DNA of 64,000 nt, from the NCBI GenBank assembly GCA_030272585.1, contig BSYQ01000003.1:7626001-7690000 (forward strand), read 5' to 3'. Shown one piece after another: positions 49,780-59,961 of this stretch. Source of the stretch: Bryopsis sp. KO-2023 (lineage: Eukaryota > Chlorophyta > Ulvophyceae > Bryopsidales > Bryopsidaceae). Under the pieces are notes generated by a model. The model was not told the DNA's origin. It did not search any database and saw nothing but the letters and a program-made list of their open reading frames with translations. The position numbers and the translations under genes are program-made. Each line of letters starts with the position of its first letter. Positions within the stretch are counted from its first letter, which is position 1.

Positions 49780-50508
49780 TCAGATGGCGGCGAAGTACTC
49801 CTTGGAGCCCTGTGGGTCTGGGGTCATGGTCTTCTCGCCGGGTTTCCAGTCGGCAGGGCACACCTCGTCGGGGTTGTTCTGCACATGCTGGATAGCTTGA
49901 AGGGTCCTCAACGTCTCGTCGACATTTCGTCCAAACGCCAAGTTGTTGATAGTCGAGTGTTGTACGACTCCCTCCTTGTCAATGATGAACAACCCACGCA
50001 AAGCCACGCCTTCGTCGCTGAGGACGTTGTAGGAGGTAGCGATGCTTCGCTTCAGGTCGGACACCAGCGGGTAGTTCAAGTCACCAATACCACCCTCGTT
50101 TCTGTCGGTCTGAATCCACGCCAAGTGAGAAAACTCGGAGTCAACAGACACGCCCAAGATCTCACATCCGAGATCAGCGAACTCCTTGTGTCGGTCGGAA
50201 AACGCGGTGATCTCCGTGGGGCACACGAAGGTGAAATCCAGGGGGTAGAAGAAGAGAACCACGTATTTCTCTCCCTCGTACGAAGAGAGGGTGCAGTTGA
50301 CGAACTCCTGGTCCATCACGGCGGTAGCCGTGAAGTCTGGAGCCTTGTTCCCGACAGTGGGGACTGACGTCGCTTGCACGGCGAAATTGGACCTGCCACG
50401 CCTGGCATTTTTCAACGAGGACTTGCTCGCGAAGCACGAACGGAGGGTGGCGCTGCGTCGCCCCGACGCGACGACGTTTTGGGGCCCAGTGACGGCGAGA
50501 GAAACCAT
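49780..50508 (-). CDS. 2-Cys peroxiredoxin, plastid
   Basis: Thiol peroxidase reducing hydrogen and alkyl peroxides in the chloroplast. Single exon; the ATG at 50508 gives 242 residues with a Ser/Arg-rich transit peptide of about 46 residues (an upstream in-frame start is less likely). Peroxidatic Cys96 in [10 protein letters not shown], resolving Cys217 in EVCPADW, GGIG (139-142) and a C-terminal YF (238-239). The last two motifs mark the overoxidation-sensitive eukaryotic form. The end SKEYFAAI closely resembles plant 2-Cys Prx. Its electrons may come from thioredoxin-type systems. No introns. Confidence 0.96.
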   Translation of the reverse strand: MVSLAVTGPQNVVASGRRSATLRSCFASKSSLKNARRGRSNFAVQATSVPTVGNKAPDFTATAVMDQEFVNCTLSSYEGEKYVVLFFYPLDFTFVCPTEITAFSDRHKEFADLGCEILGVSVDSEFSHLAWIQTDRNEGGIGDLNYPLVSDLKRSIATSYNVLSDEGVALRGLFIIDKEGVVQHSTINNLAFGRNVDETLRTLQAIQHVQNNPDEVCPADWKPGEKTMTPDPQGSKEYFAAI

Positions 50509-51671
50509 GGCGTTTTCACACGACGGATCAAAGCGTACAACGATCAAGCGGAAATGTGTTGGTGTTCGTTTGCTTTATTTGGAACAGCGAACCAACATCA
50601 TCAGCAATCAATCTGCCACGAAAACGTTTGGGCCTCCAAAGAAAAAAAAAAAATTATGAATGGATTTTTGATTCATCAATCCCGATTTTACACCACCACC
50701 AGTTTCTGTCACATTTGACAGAAGCAAATGAAACTGCCAATCTCTCACTGGCTGATGACCTGATCCACTTGAAAGTTCACAATGTGTCCCTCAATCGGTT
50801 AAAAAAAAGAGTAGAAGGGGTTTTCTTGCTGCAAAATGTTTTCACCAGTTCCCGATGGTCACAATGAATCGCTGATCCTCCAAGTAGAAACGCTTCTACC
50901 AGCCTAACCCAGCCTAACCCAGCCTAACCCAATGTCCAACCCCTTGAATGAAACAAGGACAACTTTTTGTGATCAGAGGTGCTTTAGCTCAGTGTGATCG
51001 TACTGAACCTCGTTCCTCGCCATGCGTTCGCAACGGCTGATCTGTGAGGAATCGAACAAAGCTATGGTATGGTGCTGGTGGGGTGGTGCATCCGACAGAT
51101 GCAATGGAGGCTGGTTCAAAATCTAGTCATTACAATGCCACTGAGTGTCCACCACCCACCACCTCCTTAACCCCCACGACATTCACATTCACCAAAATCT
51201 TGCACAATTATAAAATTCTCACAGTGTAGAAAAGCTCATGGCTGAAGATGCTGCCGAAATGAACAAAAGGGATTAAATGATGAGAAAAAGATCGAAGCAC
51301 TGCTCCAAGTGAACTTAGGTAGAACGAGCCTCAACAGAGGGCCAATATATCTGTCTCGTTCAGAGGTTGGGAATCTCTCCAGTGATCCAAATTGTTCATT
51401 CTTCAACACCCCAATTCCTTGTTCTCTTTTTGGGAACTGGAGAGGACAGTTGGCCAAGTGGTTGTAGAAACCCCAAACCGGTCAATCCTCAACTTTGACT
51501 CGAAAAACTACAGGAGCGGTGGTAAAAGCGAAAGGCCACTTCTAAAACATTCAATCGCCAAACTGGAAATCAGATCCCATCAGTATAAACATATTTTTGC
51601 AGATTTGCCTCCAAAAAAAATCGGATTGTTGAGCACGTATTCGGGCTTGAAGTCTGGTGGGATCGAGAAAT
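50509..51671. other. Bidirectional upstream region
   Basis: Between the divergent peroxiredoxin and LC8 genes. It contains the three-unit tandem repeat at 50901-50930 and a weak tRNA A-box-like string (TAGCTCAGTGTG, near 50990) with a B-box-like GGTTCAAAATC near 51114, possibly a SINE remnant. No coding sequence supported. Confidence 0.35.
50901..50930. repeat. Tandem repeat, three units of AGCCTAACCC
   Basis: Three perfect 10-base units. CCTAACCC resembles telomeric CCCTAA-type sequence but the period is 10, so it is more likely a simple minisatellite. Confidence 0.9.
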
Positions 51672-52225
51672 ATGGCAGCTACTCAAGAACCTCCTCGATT
51701 CGAGGATATGGAGGCCTTCCTCCGAGTGGCCAAATACCCACTCGTTAAATATACAGATATGGGGGCAGAAATGCGGGAGGAAGCTATGGATGTATGCATC
51801 ACAGCTGTTGAAAAATATCCGAACGAGTCCGAAAAATGCACGCAGGTGAGCTGGGTTCTATGGGGTGCCGATGCAGTTTCTGGCATCTTTGTAATTTCGA
51901 TCGATCGGGGCATTTCCTCAGGAATGCAGGTGCACCCAGATCGCAGTTGGCTAATTATAGGAGAATGTGGTGTGTACAGATGATTAAGGAGTTGATGGAT
52001 CGGAAGTTCGGTTCTCCATGGCATGTTGTGGTGGGGAAAGGCTTCTCGTACGAAATAACATATGAGGTAAACAGGCTTGCAGACTTCCATGGATCAATCT
52101 GTATTCATTGCAAAACCTGTAAACTTTTTTTTGATTGGTAAGACTGCTTCCTTGTGCCACAGGTGAAGAATATTCTTTACATTTTGGTGGGCGGTACGAC
52201 GGGGGTACTTGTTTGGAAACTATAA
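51672..52225 (+). CDS. Dynein light chain, LC8/DYNLL family
   Basis: Dimeric hub protein of dynein and other complexes, often part of axonemal and cytoplasmic dynein. Three exons: 51672-51845, 51980-52066, 52163-52225, all phase 0; 107 residues. Family motifs: MGAEMREEAMDVCITAVEKY, IKELMDRKFGSPWHVVVGKG, FSYEITYE, and the last beta strand ILYILVGGTTGVLVWKL. It has about 18 residues before the core and is more diverged than canonical LC8 (89 residues), so it may be one of the axonemal LC8 paralogues. Confidence 0.92.
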
Positions 52226-52771
52226 AGCTTTAGGGATGTTTTTCGTTTACTGCAGTCTTATGCATTTTTTGGGTTTTTTGATACCATCTGTTGTGGGATC
52301 ATTCAAACAACAAAGTTATGCCTCATTGTACTTTTTTCCAAGTCTACGAGAGGGCTTGGCAGGAAAATATTTGAACTCAGGAATCTTTGGGGGTTCTTTG
52401 GAATTTTCTTCTTTTTAAAGCACTGGTTGGAGAAGCACGCATGGTTGAACTTTGACGGTCATCTGCCACAGGCAATAGAAAAGAACCCGAATGTTTTCAC
52501 TTGGCATCACTTGTGGTTGTACGTATCCAGTTCTTGCTTTCATCGATAAGTCTGGTTGTAACCTTGGAATCCAAGACGAGTTGCAGCTGTTCGTCTCGCC
52601 CCAATTTACATCCCAAGACTGGAAGGGAAAATGAAGTCCCCAATCTACCCTGCCGCGATTCGCACCAAAGTAGAAGCCAGTTCTTGGTTCCACCAAACTA
52701 GTCGCTGGGAAGAAACCTTAAATGTGACCGACCGCCGGCCGGTCGCGTATTACAGGAGAGAAACTATCGCG
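52226..52771. other. Intergenic, no gene recognised
   Basis: Downstream of LC8 and upstream of a small secreted-protein gene. A near-palindrome CCGACCGCCGGCCGGTCG lies at 52730-52747. Confidence 0.35.
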
Positions 52772-53113
52772 ATGATTTCTATTCGAGCACGTTTCGTTAT
52801 TCTTGCTGCCTGCACATTGACTGCCGTTGCCTCAGAACGGCCAGTGCATTTTCCTAACGACGGTGAAGTCGTTGATGGGGGCAGATTTCAGCATCGTGCA
52901 TTGAAGCTCCTCTCCCAAGACACCAGCAACTCGCCACGATGTGTGAACGATGCGCGGGAAATTTGGTCCTTGTTGTTTGGAGGTGGTGATCTCCGAGGCT
53001 GGGCTGATCTGGACCCCTGCGCAGGCCAACGCGTCGGGAGCGACTGTTCTGGAATTAGGCTCTTCCCAATCGGAGACAGCAAGTCATGCGTTGCGACGGA
53101 GGGTGGCGGTCAA
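52772..53113 (+). CDS. Secreted Cys-containing protein, 5' exon, unknown
   Basis: The ATG at 52772 begins a clear signal peptide (MISIRARFVILAACTLTAVA). The mature part has spaced cysteines: SPRCVNDAREIWSLLFGG, DLDPCAGQRVGSDC, SKSCVATEG. The block resembles the N-terminal cap that precedes leucine-rich repeats in plant and algal secreted proteins (DPC...C), but no LRR follows. Two downstream continuations are possible after the acceptor near 53154, one ending around 53277 and another using an exon near 53443-53505, and neither is decisive. Confidence 0.5.
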
Positions 53114-53277
53114 TTGATGTCTTTGCTGGGACTTACCCGCTGCTCCTGTGTCAGCTGAATGCAACTGGAGTGCCCGCCACCTTTGTCCAGACGGTTGTGA
53201 CGGCGAAATGCACATCACTTTTTCGAGATGGCGAGGCGAGAGAGCAGTTACTTTGCAATCTTTTGGAGGTCCAGTGA

Positions 53278-54452
53278 CATAAATGTTTGGAAACCATACT
53301 TTTTTTTCGCGACATTAGAGATCAGGGATTGGGGGGATGGCTTGTTGGGGTTCACATAGTTTTGCTGTTGCTTGCTTGGAGATTGGCCTGGTTTGTGGGT
53401 GCACAAATGAACCAAGCAAACAAACATTTTTTTACTTGTAGATGAGATGGGTCACCAGTGAACTGTTTGGCTGCGGGCTCATGGATTCGCAAAAGCTTTT
53501 TGTAAGCATTTCTTAGAGACTCTTGTCTTTGCTATTTATGTACACTTGTCAACGTCTCGGCTTTTGAAGCGTCTTTGTTTTTTCTAACAACAGAAACGCG
53601 GGACTCTGCGTTCTGCACTTTGATTCGTTCCGCAAAATGACCAAATCAAAAGCACCCTTTGGAAACCTTCGTGTATGGTCAATGAACAACCTGGCTTCAG
53701 AATCTGAGGCGCAGACTGTTTTCGTTGATCTCCTGGGCCTCGTGATTTTAAATTTCTGCCACTTAATAGGCCAAACCAAACAAGACACCACAAGAACGAT
53801 ACCCTGCAAGTCAACAATCAAAGTTCGTCGTGTGCAAACGGATCACACTCTGAAGCACTGCAAAAGGAGATGGTTTTCGGGCGAGAACTACCTTGAAACT
53901 GTTCTGGAATACCCAGGCAGGGCGTGAGTGGTTTTGTGGAACCCCCAAAAGACTGATGCATATTTCTTTCATGGATCCACAGTTGTGGTTGAATCTTGGC
54001 GGCGGGAAACGTGTTCGATGCCTCCCACTCCAAAGAGAGAACACACGCCCTAAAATACGCTCGCACGCATAGCGTTGATGCATTTTCAGTAACTATGACG
54101 GTGGGAGAAACCTGGCAGTCTCAATCTCCAGAACGAGCGGTCCTCCTTACGCTCACTGGTTTCGTTCGCGGAGAGGAACCACCAGTGAATTCAACTCTTG
54201 TGAACTTCCCCCTGGCCGTTCATTGTGGGGAATTCTAGATATTTTGGGAGGTCTCATTTCTGACATGGCACCAGGCACACCACATGCCATTTCATCCAGT
54301 CCATCGCGAGACAGATTGTGCGATATTAGTCACCCGCGCTCTTTTCAAGTAAACCTAGACAATCTCTGGTTCCGCTACAACTGAAACGCTCGTGGGGTAG
54401 AGCAAGAGCGCTGTTGGGCGTTGTAGGCGCTGCATGCTAACGCTTCTCCCGT
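53278..54452. other. Region without a settled gene model
   Basis: May hold 3' exons of the secreted-protein gene (for example 53443-53505, starting MRWVTSELFGCG, between a TTGTAG acceptor and a GTAAGC donor) and the upstream region of the protease gene. Long plus-strand frames at 53637-53927 and 53996-54238 have no recognised domain. Confidence 0.3.
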
Positions 54453-57400
54453 ATGGAGCCCCAACGAGTTCCCCTTTGGCTTATCCTGTCAATAATTCTT
54501 GCTCTGCCCACGCTGCAAAGAAAAGGTGTGGAAAGCTCGTTCTGTAGGTTTTCGGAAGAAACACGCCGATGTGTTATCGTTGTCACACCAAAACTCTCGT
54601 CCACACATGCATGAATACCCCTTATCCTTGCTTGGCTCGTTGAGAGAGTGTTATGATCAAGCCACTTCTATCGCGGTTTCGAGTACGAAGTTATAGGACT
54701 GTCGGCTATTCAGGAGCCACAGTTCAAGGGATGTTTCTAACCTCGTATGTGCCAAGCACTGTAGGTTTCGTTTCTGGTAGACGAACGCTGGCAGCTGCGT
54801 CGCGGAAGCTCCTGCAGGAGTTTTCGGCTTATGTCGCGGTGAGTTTCCACGAACGTTGCAAACGAGAGGGCCGCCCCTCTCTGGCGTGAGCATTCACGTC
54901 ATCTTGCTTGGTTCCCCAGTCTGCCAAATGATCAGACTCATCACCATTCGATTAGAGTTGATCTGACGACATGTTGTGGGTATTTGAACTTTGGTTGCAG
55001 GGTGGAAGTGAAGCCCCAGCTGGACGCTATGAGTATATGGTGTCACTACGAACTCCCCGCGATCGCATGCATGGCTGTGGGGGTGTGCTAATTGATGCAA
55101 GATGGATTCTCACTGCTGCACACTGCGTGGACCCTAAGATGGTTTTTTCTGTGGGTCCTGATCCAATAGTGTACATCGGGCTTGAAGGAATTAACGATAT
55201 TGACAACCAAGCTGATGTGGAGGTAATAGCTCTTTTTCAATGAATGACCAACATCATCCAGGTTCGGGATGATCAAACTTTTCATCCATCTTTGCTCTTG
55301 ATTTGCAAAGTTTTGGGTTTTTTATGGATTTTATTTTATCGAGTCAGTGGGTGTGTGGTGTGCCAGGTTTTGACGACAGTCGGAACGTACATTCATCCAA
55401 AATTTAATGGAGATGTTCGCGATGGGGCAGACATCGCTCTGTTGCAGCTTGAAAAACCTTCAAAGAAAACATTCCCGCGGTTGCCTAGCCCATTGAACAA
55501 ACTGCTGGAGGGGGATATGCTGGTCGCTACTGGGTGGGGACGAACTGAAGCTAATGGTCCCCTTGCAGCATCCCTGCAGCAAGCCCAAGGGCTGCTGTTC
55601 GTACCGTCCAAAAACTGCAATTTTCCTGAAGTGTGGAATGGAATGATCAAGGAGGATATGCTTTGTGCGGGTGGGACTGTCAGGGATACTTGCAACGGTA
55701 AGCCCTGTACGCCCTGTATTTATATATAGGCTTTGAGAAGTGCTTGCAACATCGCTGAAGTTTTGTTGTATGCATCCATGCACTAATGCGTATGGTGGAT
55801 GTATGGATTGTTTTTTGAGGCTGATGGTGGTTTTTGGTTCTGCAGGAGATTCGGGTGGACCATTGATGTTGGTTGATGAACCTGAAAGGGACATAAGCAA
55901 GGGAAACCCCCGGTACGTAGCTGACACACGGATCGGATCCCCTGAAATAGCCCAGTTCAAAATTTTACAGAAACCAGTATCCGCAGACTAAGATCATCAA
56001 GCTCCCAGGTTGACATACATGTGCTAAGGGTTTTTTTATACATGGGATTATAGCTGCCACTGAATGTAGGTTGACAGACAACAACTGGGTGTCTGACAAT
56101 TTCTACTTGTGGGTTGCAGATTTGATATATTGATGGGAATCACCTCATTTGGCCCCAAGGATTGCCTTGCAATTGGCAAGCCTGGAATCTACACCAGCGT
56201 TCAATTCTATTTGGACTGGATAACATCCACAATGAACAGCCCCTCAGGTGCAGTGAGCCCGCCTACGATGCAAAAACTGAAAAAAAGGGACTCATCTGCA
56301 AGTTCTCCCCTTAAGGGGGACACACCTGAGCAGGAAGAACCTGATGTGGTGCCAAGAAGCATGCGGGTTTTAGGGGAAGACAATTTCAGCTTCAATTGTG
56401 AGCTCAGAACCGAGGCCATGATTGACGATGCATTCATCTACCATTGCAAAAAAGTGAGTGGACAAGAGACGGGCAAGATTTGACAGCTAACTTTTGTAGG
56501 TTTGTTGTGACCGTCTTCAATTGGTGCCCAGTGGGATTCGAACCTGCATCAGTAGAACCATAGCCTGTTGCCTTATGAAGAACTTTTCAACCTTGTGATG
56601 CAAATCTTTTAACCTTCATTACCTTCCATGCTGTCAAGTGTATGCCCAGAGAGCAGCTTTTTTTCAAAGTCAAAATCTGTTGAGCTAAGTGGTTGCTCTT
56701 GATGGGATTGGGGTTGTGACGTCGCCAGTGGATATTTTGGTTATTCAGGGAGCAAAGAGTCAGCCAAGTAAAACTCTCCGTCCAGAACTGTTTTATGCTG
56801 TGGAGAGTGGGGACTTGCATAAAGTGAGAGAATTGCTCGTGAAGGCCGACGTGAACACAGTTTGGGACGGCCTCACAGCACTGCACATAGCGTCTTGGCG
56901 AGGATATCAAGATATCGTTCAGGTTGGCACACACGTTCTGAGACTTCTGTTTCTGATTCAATGACTGATCTGCATGGTGTTTTGCTTGAGTAGATAGGGT
57001 CATGGGATACAAAAGTGTACTGGCATTTTACATGTGAATGCTAATAAAAAATCGAGAGGAAGAAACCAGGATGCCCACCCCCTCAGAAAAAAGAAGAGAT
57101 TGCTTTGAAGCTTCAATTGAACGTTATGGAGTTTGTCTTTCTGACCTCACTGCTGATCATGCAGGCCTTGATTGACGCTGGGGCAGGAGTGAATAAGGTG
57201 ATTCTTCCCACGAATGAGACTCCGATTCACAAAGCAGTGGAAGGTGGTGACAGAGCTGTCATTGAAATGCTTTTGAAAGCAGGGGTGAAAACGAATGTCA
57301 GGGATAGGTGGGGACGCATTCCTCTCCACCTTGCTGTTCAGGATGGCCGGCACTATGCTGTGGAGGTAATCAATCGACAACGCCATGGTTTTCCCTTCTT

Positions 57401-57717
57401 CGTGTTTGATTGTGCTGTTGCTTATCATGTGTTCAGCCCCAGTTTTGATTTCCTGGCATGTTTTCTCTCAGATGCTCCTGAAAGCGCACTCTACGGTGGA
57501 TGTTGCTGACATTCATGGATTGACCCCCCTTCATTATGCAGCAAGGGGAGGTTTTGTCGATACAATCGAGCTGCTTCGTAAAGAGGGTGCCGACGTCGAA
57601 TTGCAAGATTCGAGCGGAAAAAGCCCTTTGGATCTCATGTGTTCTTGCCAATGGCATAAATGCTCCCAGAAGTGCTTAGTCAACACAGATGTCGTCCGAG
57701 CAGCATTGAATAATTGA
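54453..57717 (+). CDS. Secreted trypsin-like serine protease fused to ankyrin repeats
   Basis: Nine exons join in frame: 54453-54525, 54714-54838, 55001-55222, 55367-55697, 55846-55912, 56120-56453, 56749-56922, 57165-57365, 57472-57717; 590 residues. Signal peptide (1-20, PLWLILSIILALP), propeptide to about 66, then an S1 domain starting GGSEAPAGRYEYMVSL. His107 in TAAHC, Asp162 in DGADIALL, Ser253 in GDSGGP. The position before Ser is DTCN, the trypsin S1-pocket Asp. The domain ends FYLDWITSTM; a Lys/Ser/Pro linker follows to 384. Ankyrin repeats then run 385-560 (TALHIASWRG, TPIHKAVEGG, IPLHLAVQDG, TPLHYAARGG), and a Cys-rich end CSCQWHKCSQKC. Fusion rests on a phase-0 junction 56453/56749 with GTGAGT and TTCAG. 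No stop or start lies between the domains. Confidence 0.85.
56521..56590 (-). other. tRNA-like 3' half, intronic
   Basis: On the minus strand GGTTCGAATCCCACTGGGCACCA resembles a T arm and acceptor end with CCA, but the T stem has mismatches and no matching 5' half is found. It is probably a tRNA pseudogene or the head of a SINE, inside intron 6 of the protease-ankyrin gene. Confidence 0.25.
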
Positions 57718-59961
57718 TTTTTGCACTTCCTTGGTGCGTGACCAGAAGAAGAAGAAAAAAAGAAAAAAAAGAGACAAAAAAAATCAACGCATGCACACGG
57801 ACAATTTGAATAAGGAATTCCGAAAAAAAAAGGAAGGAAAAAGAAAAATTCACGGCATCCATAAATTAGTTGGTGTTTTTCACTTCTGCGGGGTATTTAT
57901 GGAAACATGCAGAAGAACAGAAGAATAAGCAGCAGGTTTTTTTTTCACCATTTCATTTCACCCCATGTCTCTTGTGGTGTTTTCTGTGACAGGCTTATGA
58001 AGACTTGGTTTTGTTTTTGAATATGTTTTTTGGATGAGGCTGTGATGCTGGTGGCCAGCGGAAAGAAAAGACTATCAACATTGAATTCTCTTTACTGAAA
58101 GGAACAGGGACGACCCGACCTTCCACATTTTGGACAAGCTTTTTCAAATGGAGGTTGTCGGGGGGAAATCAAGACATGCCTTGAGTATAGGTAATTGTCT
58201 TGTAAAGTCTCATCCATTTTTCGAGGGAGGATAAACGATTTCGGAAACATTCTATGGAATTTTTGGCTTTTTTTTTGCCAAAAATCATTGCATAAGTGGA
58301 GTTGGGGATAAACAACCCAGGATCATCGATTTTCGTATTAAAAAAAAAAGAAAAGAAAGTAGCAACGAAAAAGGGAAAAAAATTGCTAAAATGCTTTTTT
58401 ATTGTTACGTGTATTTGACAGCATTTGGTTGGATGAAAAAGGCAGGTGGCAGGATTGTTTCTTTTTTTGGTTCTTTTTAATTTTCCAACCGAATTCCCGC
58501 ATTAAAAAAAAATTATGTATGGACAAGACAAGACTTGTATTTTGCTCAACCACTAAGAATGAATGGACTCTTACCCGATTTTGCTTTATATTTCTTTTTT
58601 TTTTCTTTTTTCTTTTCTTTATTTTGGGTGTGGTGACCAAAATGAGGTGCTTACATATTTTGAGGGAATACAAGCGACTGGTACAAGAAGAACAAGAAAC
58701 GTTTTTTTAGTTTTGTTTTCAAGACATCATTTATTTAGATTTCACTTTGACAACTGGTAGGACAGGGGTTGCCCTCGAACAAGACAGCACCAATAGTGGT
58801 GACAAAAACAGTTGGAATAAATATTTGGCAATATTGGCAAAAAAAAAAACTGATATTGGATTGTTTGCTTTATTCATTGTGACCTTACCCTTGGGATGGT
58901 TTTTTTTCTTTTTTTTTACTCTTTTTGACCTTTTGATTGGGAGGGATTGGTCTTTTCTCTTTTCGACCTTGCGACTGGGAGGTTTTTTTTTTAAATCTTT
59001 TTTTTTTTATTTAAAATACTCTTTTTGACGTTACACAATTGGGAGGGTTTTTTAATCTTTTTGACCGTTTTCTTGTAAACTTTGACTAGTGAAAAACATG
59101 GAAGATTGCAAATGTCGAGTACATGCTCAAATGGTGGCTTGTGGATAAGTCCAATCGTTTTGGAAAGAACACACAGGCATTCTTGAATGAAAAACACTTT
59201 GCAAATGAAAGCAAATCCTTTTTTTGCAGATTTATTGCTTGGCAAGACAAAAACCGATTTTACAAGAGAATGTCATGCTTATTACAACCATCGAGCCAAA
59301 AAAATCAGAAAAAGAAAAAAGAAAAAAAAAAAAAAAAGCAATACACTTTTGGTCCTCAACAATTCGAAATTTTTTCAGTTCAGACAGGCAGGTCAAAAGT
59401 CCATTTGCAAACAAAAGAATCATGGCTTCTTTACAAACACCTACCCACAAAACATTGAGAAAAGACAAGAAAAGAAAAACACCCATCAATGGAAGCACAG
59501 TGGTTCGTACATATCTGACCACAGTTCAAAGAAAGAAAAGGAAAAAATTACTGTGTCCCTCAACTACAAACAGACCCAAATAAAAACTGAAATCAAAAAT
59601 TGCTAATTTAAATGTATGATGCTGCCCGCACACATTTGATCAGGCGAGAAATGAATTTTCTTTTGTCGATTTACTAAAAAGAAAGGGAAAATCATTTCAT
59701 CCCTGAATCAAGCATCAATGTCCAAAAAATCAACACAACTATCCGACCTAGCCAAACAAAGAAAAAAAAAATGACATCGCAGCAACTTTTTTGCTTAAAA
59801 TAGTACATTGTCCAAATTCGACCCACTGGATTTCCCCAATCCAAAACCCAAAATTTTGTTTGAAAGAAAAAAAAATAAAATCATTCTCTCATGACAACCC
59901 TGCCTAAAGAAACAAAATCTTTTTCGTCTATATTTTTCCTGAAAATTTCTGCAGAAGTATT
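57718..59961. other. Intergenic, A/T-rich with homopolymer tracts
   Basis: About 2.2 kb between the convergent ends of the protease-ankyrin gene and the membrane-protein gene. Many poly-A, poly-T and poly-Lys-coding tracts; the open frames are low-complexity. Nothing supported. Confidence 0.5.

Noticed and set aside
50509-50547. Extra 13 residues before the chosen peroxiredoxin start
   Set aside because: The ATG at 50508 gives a typical transit peptide; the extra residues do not look like part of one.
57731-59606. Lys-rich or Phe-rich open frames
   Set aside because: Translations of poly-A and poly-T tracts between convergent genes.
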